The translations under genes and the position numbers were made by a program. A stretch of 38,653 nt of DNA from Candidatus Binatia bacterium (GTDB taxonomy: Bacteria > Desulfobacterota > Binatia > HRBIN30). Shown here one piece after another: positions 25,604 through 34,913 of this stretch. Positions within the stretch are counted from its first letter, which is position 1; the number at the start of each line of letters is the position of its first letter. Under the pieces are notes generated by a model, which did no database searches, had not been told where the DNA came from, and saw only the letters and a list, made by a program, of their open reading frames with translations. The stretch lies in contig DASVHW010000156.1 in NCBI GenBank assembly GCA_036382395.1, positions 1 to 38,653 of the forward strand. The letters run 5' to 3'.

Positions 25604-26058
25604 GTATTCACGCCTGACGCAATGGTGACCCGTCCGATCACGTTGGTCATGACAGTTTTCAGCTGCTGAACACCACCGCTGACAGTAATCGAATTATTGA
25701 CTGTGGCGAACCCGCGTCTATCGAACCCCACCTGCGCTGACGTCGTAGTGACCGTCACACCCCTGGGCAGGCTCGTCGTGACCTGATTCGACCAGGGAGG
25801 ACTCCCGTTCTTGCTGGTCTCGCGCACGTATTGCGTGCCACTCAGCATCCTGATGCGCACTGACTGATTCTGTCCGATCGCCTGCATACGGGCGCGGGCG
25901 ATATCAAACCCCAGCTGATTGGAGGCGCTCATCAGCTGATACCGGGCGAAGAACGCGTTCATATTCGGCACCGCTATGAAGGCGGCGATCGCCGTCAATT
26001 GCAGCACGATCACCACCTCAACCAGCGAGAACCCACGTTTCGAACTTTGCCTTATCAT
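25600..26058 (-). CDS. FimT/FimU (GspH)-like minor pilin
   Basis: The protein has 152 residues. The leader MIRQSSKRG precedes FSLVEVVIVLQLTAIAAFIA with Glu at position 5. ARARMQAIGQNQSVRIRML is the GspH-domain pattern typical of FimT/FimU, which often binds DNA or starts pilus assembly. As first gene of the operon it follows a sigma-54-type promoter with a leader of about 22 bases. The downstream gene overlaps by 4 bp. Confidence 0.85.
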   Translation of the reverse strand: MIRQSSKRGFSLVEVVIVLQLTAIAAFIAVPNMNAFFARYQLMSASNQLGFDIARARMQAIGQNQSVRIRMLSGTQYVRETSKNGSPPWSNQVTTSLPRGVTVTTTSAQVGFDRRGFATVNNSITVSGGVQQLKTVMTNVIGRVTIASGVNT

Positions 26059-26421
26059 TAAGAGAACCTGTCGACCCGCTGATTTGTTGAAGCAATGTTC
26101 ATGCCGTGGTCGCTGTCAGTTCCGCGGGCCAGCGGATTTGCCCCTGTCAACGCGTCGGTATCGCCACTTGAACGCATGACGATACCGTCATGACGCTGCG
26201 AACATATCTTGCCGCCGGCCAGACTGCCCATCTTTCGGGCCGCAGGACCCCTGATCCGGCAGTAGTGCGGGAATCGGTCGGACCAGCAAGGACGTTGTGA
26301 AACCCGCCAGATGAGGTTCGGACGCTGGCGCCCGGTCCTTGCCGCGCCTGCGCCACTAGGGTAATGCCTTGCGCAACTGTATGCGCCGCGGCCCGCCGCG
26401 AGGCTGAAGAGGGGTACTTCA
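26059..26421. other. 363-bp divergent intergenic region
   Basis: The region separates the pilin operon from the first acyl-CoA dehydrogenase. Apart from the sigma-54-type site I see no gene. A minus-strand TTGACA at 26150-26145 has no -10 partner at normal spacing. The dehydrogenase has an AGAGGGG ribosome binding site about 9 bases before ATG 26422, but I could not identify its promoter. Confidence 0.6.
26091..26106 (-). promoter_or_regulatory. Sigma-54-type -24/-12 promoter for the minor-pilin operon
   Basis: The minus strand reads CGGCATGAACATTGCT, which differs from the TGGCACG-N4-TTGCW consensus at two positions. It keeps the invariant GG and GC with the required 10-base gap. Transcription would begin near 26080, about 22 bases before the first pilin start. 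Pilin genes are commonly sigma-54 dependent, so the site is contextually sensible. Confidence 0.5.
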
Positions 26422-27651
26422 ATGGATCTGAGTTACAGCCAAGAATACGAAGCTTTTCGCGTCGAGTTGCGCCGGTTTCTGAAGGAAAACTGGAGCGAGG
26501 AAGACGCCAATAACACGCCGCCACCTGACGGCCGTGCCTCGCTCATGGGGGCCGTCCTCCGCACCGACCAGGCCGCGACGAGATTCCGCCTCAAGGCGAT
26601 CGAACGCGGCTACCTCTATCGCCACGTGCCGAAACGGTACGGCGGTGGAGAGCAGCCTCCTGATCCGCTGAAGTCAGTGATCATCGGCGAAGAGTTTCGA
26701 AAAGCCCGGGCGCCGGGCGAAGTGGTCGGTCAAGGCCCCAGCATGCTCGTACCGACTCTCGTGGAGCACGGAACCGAGGAGCAGAAGCAGCAGTTCGTCC
26801 GCGACACGTTGTTGGGCAAGATCAGCTGGTGTCAAGGATACAGCGAGCCCGGGTCCGGCAGCGATCTCGCCTCGCTGCGCACCCGCGCCGTGCTTGAAGG
26901 CGACTTCTGGGTGGTCAACGGCCAGAAGATCTGGACCTCCAACGCCGACACCTCCGACTGGATGTTCTGCCTGGTGCGCACGGAGCCCGATGCTCCGAAG
27001 CACGACGGCATCAGCTATTTGCTCATCGACATGAAGACGCCCGGCATCGACATTCGGCCCCTGCGCCAGATGACCGGCGATGTCGATTTCAACGAGGTGT
27101 TTCTCGACAACGTCCGCGTACCGGTGAAGAACCTCGTCGGCAAGCGGGGCCAGGGTTGGACTGTCAGCCGCTCGACCCTGAAGCATGAGCGTGCGCTCAT
27201 CGGCGGGTCGCTCATCAATCGCCGCATGCTCGACGGCATCATCATGCTCGCGCAGGGCGTCAACTTGCGCGGCAAACCGGCCATCCAGGACCCGGTCATC
27301 CGTACCCGACTGGTGGAATTGGAAGCCAAGATTCTCGCCAGCGAGTACCACGGCTATCGGCTCCTGACCATGGAGGCACGCAAGGAGGAAACGGGCCTGT
27401 CCAGCATGGTGACCAAGCTCTACGGCACGACGCTCGGGTACGATATCGCCAGACTCGCTATGGACGTCCTGGCTGACCGCGGCATGCTCGCGCCGGGTGA
27501 GGACACCGCCCCGGCCATGGGCATGTTCATCACCGCCTACATGTGGTCCATCGGCATCCTGATCGCGGGCGGCACGGCGAACATTCAGCGCAACATCATC
27601 GCCGAACGTGGTCTCGGCATGCCCCGTGACTCGGGGGTCAGCCGGCGATGA
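26422..27651 (+). CDS. Acyl-CoA dehydrogenase (409 aa)
   Basis: This FAD enzyme forms the alpha-beta double bond of an acyl-CoA. The order is an N-terminal helical domain (DLSYSQEYEAFRVELRRFL), the middle-domain signature WCQGYSEPGSGSDLASLRTR with GQKIWTSNA, and a C-terminal helical domain ending GGTANIQRNIIAERGLGMPR. The residue matching the MCAD catalytic Glu in YEGT is Gly, as is common in this FadE-like subgroup. The next gene, 38 bp on, is a shorter dehydrogenase. Such pairs often form mixed alpha/beta complexes acting on bulky (steroid- or polycyclic-type) acyl chains, but that is inference. Confidence 0.92.
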   Translation: MDLSYSQEYEAFRVELRRFLKENWSEEDANNTPPPDGRASLMGAVLRTDQAATRFRLKAIERGYLYRHVPKRYGGGEQPPDPLKSVIIGEEFRKARAPGEVVGQGPSMLVPTLVEHGTEEQKQQFVRDTLLGKISWCQGYSEPGSGSDLASLRTRAVLEGDFWVVNGQKIWTSNADTSDWMFCLVRTEPDAPKHDGISYLLIDMKTPGIDIRPLRQMTGDVDFNEVFLDNVRVPVKNLVGKRGQGWTVSRSTLKHERALIGGSLINRRMLDGIIMLAQGVNLRGKPAIQDPVIRTRLVELEAKILASEYHGYRLLTMEARKEETGLSSMVTKLYGTTLGYDIARLAMDVLADRGMLAPGEDTAPAMGMFITAYMWSIGILIAGGTANIQRNIIAERGLGMPRDSGVSRR

Positions 27652-27689
27652 TTCGAATCCAGACTGTCGACGCCAACGAAAGGTAGGCT

Positions 27690-28778
27690 ATGAATTTCGG
27701 TTTGTCTGAAGAGCAGGTTCTTCTGAAGTCCACCATCAAGCGCTTTCTCGAGGAGCAGTGTCCCACCACCCGCGTGCGAGCGGTCATGGAAAGCGACAGC
27801 GGACACGATCCCGGCTTGTGGCAAGGGTTGGCCGACCTCGGCATCACCGGCTTGATCATTCCATCAGCTCACGGCGGATCGGAGCTTGAACTCCTGGATC
27901 TGGCGCTCACGGCGGAGGCATTGGGATACGCTGCGACGCCGGGGCCCTTTCTCGCCTCCGCCATGGCAACGGTGGCCTTGCTGCACGCCGCCGACACCAC
28001 ACAGCAGGCCACCTGGCTGCCGCGCATCGCCGCCGGCGAAGCGCTCGCCACGGTTGCCTTCGGCGAAGCGGAGAGCGAATGGAACCCGGCGCGCTATACG
28101 GCTCGCGTAACCAACGGGCGTCTCAACGGATCGAAGCCGCTCGTCCCCTACGCCGGCGTCGCCGATGCACTCCTGGTCGCCGCGGCCACCAACGCGGGCC
28201 CCGATCTCTTTCTCGTGGAACGCGGCGCCCCCGGTGTCAGCATCAGCCCGCTCAAGGTCGTCGACATGACACGGCATGCCGACGTGGTCTCCTTTACCGA
28301 CACGCCGGCGACCAAACTCGGCGGCGGGATACAGGCCATCCAACGCACCCTCGATGCCGGTTGCGTCCTGATCGCCGCCGACGCCTACGGCGGTGCGCGG
28401 CGCTGCCTGGAGATGACCACACAGTACGCGCTACAGCGCGAACAGTTCGGCCAGGTCATCGGCGCCTTCCAAGCGGTCAAACACCAGCTCGCCAATCTCG
28501 CCGCCGACTTGGAGCCCTCGCTCTCGCTCTACTGGTACGCCGCCCACGCCTTCGACCGCATTCGTGACCAGTCGGAACGGCATGCGGCTCTGGCGAAAGC
28601 GCATCTGACCGACATGTACGATCGCGCCACCCGCGACGCCACCGAACTGCACGGCGGCATCGGTTTCACCTGGGAATTCGATCTGCATTTGTGGTTTCGC
28701 CGCGCCATCTTCGACCGCAGCTTCCTCGGCGATGCGCTGTTCCACCGTGCACGCGCCGCCGACCTGGCGGGATGGTAA
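27690..28778 (+). CDS. Acyl-CoA dehydrogenase, short partner type (362 aa)
   Basis: The start is ATG 27690 with AAAGGTAGG just upstream. The N-terminal domain MNFGLSEEQVLLKSTIKRFL is followed by a middle domain that lacks a clear GSD motif (GEAESEWNPARYTARV). The C-terminal domain has FGQVIGAFQAVKHQLANLAADLE and ends TELHGGIGFTWEFDLHLWFRRA. Shortness and the degraded flavin-side motif are typical of the second subunit of heteromeric dehydrogenases. It lies 38 bp after a full-length homologue on the same strand. Confidence 0.9.
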   Translation: MNFGLSEEQVLLKSTIKRFLEEQCPTTRVRAVMESDSGHDPGLWQGLADLGITGLIIPSAHGGSELELLDLALTAEALGYAATPGPFLASAMATVALLHAADTTQQATWLPRIAAGEALATVAFGEAESEWNPARYTARVTNGRLNGSKPLVPYAGVADALLVAAATNAGPDLFLVERGAPGVSISPLKVVDMTRHADVVSFTDTPATKLGGGIQAIQRTLDAGCVLIAADAYGGARRCLEMTTQYALQREQFGQVIGAFQAVKHQLANLAADLEPSLSLYWYAAHAFDRIRDQSERHAALAKAHLTDMYDRATRDATELHGGIGFTWEFDLHLWFRRAIFDRSFLGDALFHRARAADLAGW

Positions 28779-28791
28779 GCCACTGATTGCG

Positions 28792-28821
28792 GGACGCCTG
28801 CTACCGCCTCACAGGCGTTCC
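28792..28821. terminator. Hairpin between two convergent dehydrogenase genes
   Basis: GGACGCCTG (28792-28800) pairs with CAGGCGTTCC (28812-28821) with one bulged base and an 11-base loop. It lies in the 30-bp gap and overlaps the end of the minus-strand gene. There is no T tract on either side, so it is at best a weak bidirectional terminator. Confidence 0.3.
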
Positions 28822-30011
28822 GCCGCAACCAAGCCGAGCACGTCGTTGCAGCCGTCCTCGATCATGGAGGCGCGCGCGTCGCGCAGTAGCTTTTCGATCG
28901 GGTATTCCCGGCTCAACCCATTTCCTCCAAAGATCTGTAGGGCCGCGCTCGCGACCTCGAAGGCGGTGCTGGTGGCGGTCACCTTCGACGCGATCGCGTA
29001 CTGCAGCAGCGGCGGCGTGTTCAGGGTGTTGTACACGGTCACGCGCCGCGCCAGGGATCGGGCCGCCTCCACCTTGCGGAACATTTCGAACAGCCGCGCC
29101 TTGATGCTCTGGTGGTGAGCGATCGGCACACCCCCCTGCACCCGTTGCTTGGCGTAGTCGACCGCCAGTTCGAGCGCCGCCTGCGCCACCCCGACGAACA
29201 GCGAGCCCATCCCGCTGTTGGCCTGGGAGAGCACCATGTCCGAGGCGAAGACGAACATCTCTGGGCTCAGCACCATGTAGTCGGCCGGAATGCGGACGTC
29301 CTCGAAGAAGATCTCACCCTGGTTCAGCGCCCGCTGGCCGATCTTGTCGAGCGGCTTCCCGCGCGACACGCCCGGACCATCCAACGGTACGATGAAGCCG
29401 CCGTTTCCCTTCGGTCCGTCCCCCATGTCCACGGAGCAAAAGAGCGCTGCGGCCGATGCGATGGTACCGTTCGAGACCCACGCCGCCTTCTGCCCGTTGA
29501 TCACGAAGTAGTCTCCGTCCCGGCGCGCAATGCAATCCGGTCTGCCGTACGCCGGGGTCCCGATCTGGTCGGCAAAGATGATCAGGTCGCTGCCGTGGTG
29601 CGGTTCCGTGCCGGCCCAGCAACCAATGGCGTCGACCGTCCCGAAGCGCTCGATGAGCTCGGGCTTACCCGACATCTCCGCCATCATCCGCGGAAAGCCG
29701 GCCACGCCGAAGCTGATGCCCAGCCCCGCGTCACCCCAGCCCAGCTCTTCGCTGATGATGTAGCGCAAGCGGGCGCGCTGTCCCGGTGCGAGCTCGCCAC
29801 CCGGCGCGGTGTACGCCTCCAGGCCGAGAGCCCGGTACTTCTTGAAGACGTCCCACAGCATCGACTTTGGAGCAATCACGTCTTCGGGATCTGGAAGCCG
29901 ATCGAGCGCCATGCCAGCAGGCCGCATGACCTCGGCGGCAAACCGGTGCACGGTATCGCGGACCTTCTGCTCTTCCTCGGACAGCTCCATATCCAGATCG
30001 GTCGTCACCAT
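28809..30011 (-). CDS. Acyl-CoA dehydrogenase (400 aa)
   Basis: The start is ATG 30011 with AAGGGAG 9 bases upstream. MELSEEEQKVRDTVHRFAAE opens the N-terminal domain; WAGTEPHHGSDLI and GQKAAWVSNGTIASAA form the flavin/substrate motifs. The C-terminal domain has IFGGNGLSREYPIEKLLRDA, and the stretch MIEDGCNDVLGL places a Glu where MCAD has its catalytic base. It is more distant from the two plus-strand dehydrogenases than they are from each other. It is convergent with them, so it is separately controlled. Substrate is unknown. Confidence 0.92.
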   Translation of the reverse strand: MVTTDLDMELSEEEQKVRDTVHRFAAEVMRPAGMALDRLPDPEDVIAPKSMLWDVFKKYRALGLEAYTAPGGELAPGQRARLRYIISEELGWGDAGLGISFGVAGFPRMMAEMSGKPELIERFGTVDAIGCWAGTEPHHGSDLIIFADQIGTPAYGRPDCIARRDGDYFVINGQKAAWVSNGTIASAAALFCSVDMGDGPKGNGGFIVPLDGPGVSRGKPLDKIGQRALNQGEIFFEDVRIPADYMVLSPEMFVFASDMVLSQANSGMGSLFVGVAQAALELAVDYAKQRVQGGVPIAHHQSIKARLFEMFRKVEAARSLARRVTVYNTLNTPPLLQYAIASKVTATSTAFEVASAALQIFGGNGLSREYPIEKLLRDARASMIEDGCNDVLGLVAAERL

Positions 30012-30251
30012 CGAATTCTCCCTTCCACCGTTCGCTGGTTACCGCTAACCGGTTTTGCCGTTTCCCTGCGTATCACTCCGGACGCGCCACTTCTTTCCCA
30101 TGCCCGATCTACCCATTCAAGCGGCGCGTTCAACCCGCGATGGGACGACATGTCGCGGCTTCCTGGCTGCGCACTCGGAGCGGCGGACGCGCCCGTCCAT
30201 TGACCGCGGCCCGCGAATTTCACACTCTGCTCCGGACGAGAGGAGACTCAC

Positions 30252-31596
30252 ATGCAGACGCCCGATTGGCTCACAACGCTCTTCCCGTGGGAGCAGCGCT
30301 GCCTCACCGTCAATGGCCGCCGCATGGCGTACATTGACGAGGGCCCGCGCACCGGCCGGCCCGTCCTCTTGCTCTCCGGCAACCCGACGTGGGGCTTTCT
30401 CTATCGCGACTTCGTCGCACCACTCACCACCGGCGGCTACCGCGCCATTGCTCCCGATTGGATCGGGTGCGGCTATTCTGACCACCCGCGCGTGGATGCT
30501 GCCCTCACCTTCGCGCACCACATCGCGGATCTGGTGTCGTTGATCGACCAACTCGATCTGAACGGATTCGTCATTGTTGGTCGACTGGGGTGGACCTCAG
30601 GGCGTAGGGGCCGCGCTCCAGCGGCGGGACCGGCTTTCCGCATTGGTGCTCATGAGCACCTGGCTCTTCACCGGGCAGGTTGGCCGTTTCCATTCTTCTC
30701 CGCGCCCATGGACGACATGGCATGCCCCCCTCATCGGCCAATACTTCATGAAGCGACACAAGGTGCTGTCTCACGGTGGCCCCTCCCTCATCAGCAAACG
30801 GACGATGACCGAGCTGGAAGCCCGTGCCTATCACCATGTCTTCGACGAGCCAGACTCCGACCACGTCGTCCTCACCTGGCCGCGTACCATCCCGATGCGC
30901 GAAGGCGATCGCGGCTGGGCTGACATGGTTGCGATCCAGCGGCGGCTTCCCGAATTCGACCGCACCCCGACGCTCCTTCTGTATGCCACGCAGGACAGCG
31001 TCTTCGGCAAGCCCTACGCCGATCGGCTGAAACAGCTCTTACCCCATGCCGAAGGGCCGCTTCCGATAAAAGGTGCCGACCACTTCCTGCAGGACGATCG
31101 TGGGCCGGAGGTCGCAGCAACGATCGTACCCTTCCTCCAGCGTACCGTCGGTCCAGCCGCGTCGCCGGCTGCTGAAAGATCAGGGAAGCCGATGCAGGTT
31201 GGTCCTGCTGAACGGTGGAGCCTGGAGTTCTACACGCCTGTGCCTGGTGAGACCCAGGCTCTGCGCGCCGATCCGCTTCTCATCGAGCAAGAACTCGACG
31301 TGCGGCCCGAGGTCGCCGAGGCGCTGGAGCGCGCCACCGGCCTTCGAGCTGGCCGCGTCTACTGGCGCTCCGCATGTGGTCACCTGTATGCGCTCGAGCT
31401 CGCCGACGTCGGCCACGGTCGCCCGTCGATGGCAACAGTTTACGGGTTTTGGCAGCGGTGGGAGCCGCGACCGCCAGAAGAAGAGATCGACCGCGATCTG
31501 CTCGGCTTTTGCCTCTGGGTAGCCACCCTCGCTCCCGGCATCGATCCCACTGACGTGATACGGGTCGCGGAGCGTGCCGGCGTCAACGCGGCCTGA
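30252..31596 (+). pseudogene. Haloalkane-dehalogenase-like alpha/beta hydrolase, frameshifted, with a C-terminal extension
   Basis: The gene starts at ATG 30252. LLLSGNPTWGFLYRDFV is the haloalkane-dehalogenase-like oxyanion region, where the usual HGNPT has become SGNPT. APDWIGCGYSDHP follows. In strand 5 the frame reads FVIVGRL, but the next frame from 30580 reads VDWGGPQGVGAALQRRDRL, which supplies the nucleophile Asp. One extra base, or two missing bases, near 30579 breaks the gene. The second frame then continues to LLLYATQDSVFGKPYADRL and to the catalytic His (KGADHFLQDD). It also runs without a stop through 134 more residues from about 31192. That extension has its own AGGGA-ATG (31192) and may once have been a separate gene. 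Sequencing error is possible. Confidence 0.7.
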
Positions 31597-31605
31597 GCGG
31601 TGACG

Positions 31606-33252
31606 TCACCCACGCTCCCGATCAGGCGCAGCCGGCCCTTGATTCTGAACGGGTGGTCCGCCGCCTTGTCCACGGCGGCGGCGGCGTCTCCGTTTGCGAC
31701 GCTTCGGCTGCGGTGGCCGCGCAATCGGTTGCCAGAAGCTCGGCGGCCGCTCCGGAGCTCCGCGGCAGATGTCGCACAAGCCGCATGGCTCGCCGGCCTC
31801 CTCACCGAAGTACTGGCGCAGGAAGACCGCTCGGCATTCAGCCGTGTGGGCATACTCCGACATGCGATCGAGTCGCCGCCCATCCTGGGTCCGCAAGGTG
31901 AGGAACCTGCCAGCCAGACTACGCGCCTGTTCCACGAGATCCGAGGCTGGGACCGTGATGCGGATGGCGTCGCCATCCAGCTCCACCAGTCCTGCTTCCT
32001 CGAGGACCACCAGTAGCGCCTTGGTCTGACGATCCGCCAGTTGGGCGGCAAGGGTCAGCGCTTCCCGGCTGGGGACACGATCCTCCCCCGCCCAGGCCGC
32101 CAAGGCCGCGGCCAGGCGGTAGAGCTGGTCCGGCCTGATGCGACTGGTCTGGAGCAAGGCCTCGTGAATCTCCCGGTCTTTCGGATCGAAGAGTAAGATA
32201 CAGTTCGCCCGGCGTCCGTCACGGCCCGCGCGTCCCGCTTCCTGGACGTACTGCTCGAGTGAGGCGGGAGCCTGATAGTGCACGATGTAGCGGATGTCCG
32301 GCTTGTCGATCCCCAATCCAAAGGCGCTGGTGGCCACCATGACCGTGCGCCGCCCCGACCGCATGTACAGCTCTTGCTCCGCGTTGCGCTCCTTCGCGGC
32401 CATGCGTCCGTGGTAGTGATGCACCGGCATGCGCATGAGCCGCAGCGCCCCGTACAGGTCGTCCACGGCCTTGGTGGTGGCGCAGTATATGATGCCCGGC
32501 CGCCGCAAGCGCTTGACGAAGCGCGTCAATCCGCGGACGCGCTCCGTGCCGGAGATTTCCATCACTTCGAAGGCCAGGTTGGCGCGATGCGGTGAGCTGG
32601 CAACGACTTCCGGCTTCCGCATACCGAGGTAGCGGACGATATCGTCACGTACCGCCTGGGTGGCGGTTGCCGTCAATGCCAGAATCGGCGGGGCGCCCAA
32701 CTCGCGCAGACGCTCACCCAACCGCAAATAGGCCGGTCGGAAGTCGTGACCCCACTCGGAAATGCAGTGCGCTTCATCAACCGCGGCGAGAGCAATGCCT
32801 GCCGCGCTCAAGGCATCCCCGAGTTCCGCCCCGGCGAGGGTTTCGGGCGTGGTCATGACCAGCAGCGATCCGCCGGCGGCAACGCGTTTCAGCGCCTCGC
32901 GCCGCGCCACGCCGCGGATGGTCCCATCGATCCGCTCAACCGGAATGTTCCGCGCCAGTAGTTTCCCATGCTGGTCGCGCAAGAGCGCCAGCAACGGTGA
33001 CACCAGCACCACCGGACGCGGCAGGACCATGGACGGCACCTGATAGCAGGCCGACTTCCCATAACCGGTCGGCAGCACCACGAGAACGTCGTGGCCTGCC
33101 AGCGAGGCGGCGACTGTACGTTCTTGCTCGGGGTAGAGCTGATTAATTCCAAGCCGCAACGCTGCCGGCTTGCACCGGCGCAGCAGCTCGCTGAAGCCCT
33201 CCGGCGACTCTGCCTCGGCACCCGCCGTAGTCACCCGCTCAGTCAAGTCCAT
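31606..33252 (-). CDS. recQ: RecQ-family ATP-dependent DNA helicase
   Basis: RecQ unwinds DNA 3'-5' during repair and recombination. From ATG 33252 there are 548 residues; TTG 33261 or GTG 33285 are alternatives. Walker A is PTGYGKS (61-67) and motif II is DEAH (159-162). Motif III (ALTATAT), the HYHGRM region and the RecQ-specific QEAGRAGRDGR are present. The zinc-binding RQC region has ECRAVFLRQYFGE and CGLCDIC. There is no HRDC domain; instead the tail is a basic run (KRRKRRRRRRRG) followed by a Gly/Pro stretch, which probably binds nucleic acid. Its stop is 10 bp from the convergent hydrolase. Confidence 0.93.
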   Translation of the reverse strand: MDLTERVTTAGAEAESPEGFSELLRRCKPAALRLGINQLYPEQERTVAASLAGHDVLVVLPTGYGKSACYQVPSMVLPRPVVLVSPLLALLRDQHGKLLARNIPVERIDGTIRGVARREALKRVAAGGSLLVMTTPETLAGAELGDALSAAGIALAAVDEAHCISEWGHDFRPAYLRLGERLRELGAPPILALTATATQAVRDDIVRYLGMRKPEVVASSPHRANLAFEVMEISGTERVRGLTRFVKRLRRPGIIYCATTKAVDDLYGALRLMRMPVHHYHGRMAAKERNAEQELYMRSGRRTVMVATSAFGLGIDKPDIRYIVHYQAPASLEQYVQEAGRAGRDGRRANCILLFDPKDREIHEALLQTSRIRPDQLYRLAAALAAWAGEDRVPSREALTLAAQLADRQTKALLVVLEEAGLVELDGDAIRITVPASDLVEQARSLAGRFLTLRTQDGRRLDRMSEYAHTAECRAVFLRQYFGEEAGEPCGLCDICRGAPERPPSFWQPIARPPQPKRRKRRRRRRRGQGGGPPVQNQGPAAPDRERG

Positions 33253-33424
33253 AGGGTACAAGCATTGCTCTCCGACACTCCTCACCCCTCATCCGAAAGA
33301 CCCTAGCACAGATTCGCGCCAAGCTCCGCACGTGCCAGGGGCGGCTCTTCCCGCGGAAGATTTCGCTTTGCATTCCGCGCTCGTCCAAGTAATAAACGCA
33401 ATCACGAAGGAGACGCGCGCAATA

Positions 33425-33727
33425 ATGCACTGGCTAATTCTGCTACCGTACTACTTTATCGGGCCAATGGCAGCCCTCCCCTTCTTGATCCTGGTGGCTC
33501 GCGTCTCGCGCCTGAAGGTTTCGATCAACACGCTGACCGCTGGCGCAATTGTCCTGTCCGTGGCGGCGATCGTCGTTCCGCTCGCTTCTGGCTGGCTTGA
33601 CCCGAGCGCCTTCACGGGACGCCCGCTGGCCCTACTCCTGCTCCTGTCGTTTCTGTTCGCCGCCGTCGACGCCGCGCTGGCCGGCCGGCTGCCGCTGTCG
33701 CTGGACAACCAACTGAACGACCTCTGA
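33425..33727 (+). CDS. Small integral membrane protein, 100 aa
   Basis: The start is ATG 33425; the frame continues upstream to 33170 but only the downstream part is protein-like. AAGGAG lies 12 bases before the ATG, slightly far. Three membrane segments are visible: LILLPYYFIGPMAALPFLIL (3-22), a central one at about 36-57, and LALLLLLSFLFAAVDAALAG near 67-86. A short polar tail (SLDNQLNDL) follows. No family is recognised. It is divergent from recQ and convergent with the PLP-enzyme gene. Confidence 0.6.
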   Translation: MHWLILLPYYFIGPMAALPFLILVARVSRLKVSINTLTAGAIVLSVAAIVVPLASGWLDPSAFTGRPLALLLLLSFLFAAVDAALAGRLPLSLDNQLNDL

Positions 33728-33774
33728 GGCATGGCGATTTTGGCCCCGGCGACCTGCGAAAGGCAAGGGCACCC

Positions 33775-34905
33775 TCATACCGGCACGGCCGCTTCCGTGA
33801 AGAAGCGATGGAAGGCGGCCGGCAACTGCCGGTAATCGGGCAGCGGCCCGAGGTGATCCGCCGGATCGATGCTGCTGTAGGTGTTCCAGAACAACACGGG
33901 GCCACGGCGATACTCCGGCATGCGCACGGCGTCGATCATGGCGGCCATGCACTTTGCCGTATAGGTCGTGTCGAGTTCGATTCCTTCCGACTGCGACACG
34001 AGGGCGCGAGCCCGGCAGCCCGCATCATTCGGGGCGCCGTAGGCAGGACCGAGATAGCCCGACAGAATTCGGAAGTCAGCGGCGGTCACCAACGGGGCAT
34101 GCACATCCGGCAGATATCGCCGCAGCAGCGTGAGGCTGCTCTCCGCCTGCTTGGCGAGCTGCGCCGGCGACCGCGGCAGGATATCGGTAACCTGCACCGC
34201 GACGATACGTGCCCGCAGACCGGCAAGCTTGGCACCGAGCACCAGACCTGCCACCGTGCCGCCGGTTCCCAGTGGCGCAAAGATCCACTCCGGCTCCGGC
34301 AGCTCCCCGGCGCGGATTTGTTCCTGCAACTCAATCGCGGCGTTGACATGGCCGAGCGTGCCGAGAGCTGACGACCCCCCGACCGGAACGACGTACGGCC
34401 AGTTGCCGCGCAGGAATTCACGCACCCACAACCGCAGCGCCTGCAACGTCAGCAACGGCACCGTCGGCGCGTAGTGCATCTCCGCTCCGGCCGCGTAGTC
34501 GAGAAGCAGAGAGCGGCGGACATGGTCGGTCACGGGCTGCGGCAGCAGCAACAAAATCGTCCTGAGGCCGACATTGCGCGCACACAACGCTGTCGCCAAG
34601 CCGTGGTGCGTACCGATACCACCGAAGGTGAGCAGCGTTCGCCGGCCGCGCCGGAGCGCATCCCCGAGCACAAACTCCAGCTTGCGTGGCTTGTTCCCAC
34701 CGTACAGCGCGCCGCTTTCATCGTCGCGCTTGATCCACAGCTGCTCGGCCCCGAGCTCGCGCTCCAACCTCACCAGCCGGTGCACCCGCGTCGGCAAGGA
34801 GGTCAGGCAGACCCGCGGCAGGCAACCGCGCAGCGCGGGGAAGCGCCTCTCGATCGCCAACTCGCCATCCGCGCCCGATCCGGGCTGAAGTGTGGCCCCA
34901 GACAC
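33775..34905 (-). CDS. PLP-dependent D-cysteine desulfhydrase / ACC deaminase-like enzyme
   Basis: This is a fold-type II PLP enzyme that would deaminate D-cysteine or 1-aminocyclopropane-1-carboxylate. GTG 34905 is chosen because it lies 8 bases after the stop of the MBL-fold gene and follows GGGGG. It gives 376 residues. Upstream in-frame codons overlap the neighbour. The PLP lysine is in YGGNKPRKLEFVLGDA; TFGGIGTHHGLATALCAR and the phosphate loop APLGTGGTVAGL follow. The first 35 residues are longer than in DcyD. Together with the MBL-fold gene upstream it forms a two-gene transcript. Confidence 0.85.
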   Translation of the reverse strand: MSGATLQPGSGADGELAIERRFPALRGCLPRVCLTSLPTRVHRLVRLERELGAEQLWIKRDDESGALYGGNKPRKLEFVLGDALRRGRRTLLTFGGIGTHHGLATALCARNVGLRTILLLLPQPVTDHVRRSLLLDYAAGAEMHYAPTVPLLTLQALRLWVREFLRGNWPYVVPVGGSSALGTLGHVNAAIELQEQIRAGELPEPEWIFAPLGTGGTVAGLVLGAKLAGLRARIVAVQVTDILPRSPAQLAKQAESSLTLLRRYLPDVHAPLVTAADFRILSGYLGPAYGAPNDAGCRARALVSQSEGIELDTTYTAKCMAAMIDAVRMPEYRRGPVLFWNTYSSIDPADHLGPLPDYRQLPAAFHRFFTEAAVPV

Positions 34906-34913
34906 AGCGCCCC

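Noticed and set aside
26122-26150. TTGACA at 26150-26145 as a sigma-70 promoter for the pilins.
   Set aside because: At 17-base spacing the -10 position reads CCGCGG, so there is no usable -10 element.
33368-33395. TTGCAT and TAATAA as a promoter for the small membrane protein.
   Set aside because: The spacer is 16 bases and the -10 matches only about three of six positions.
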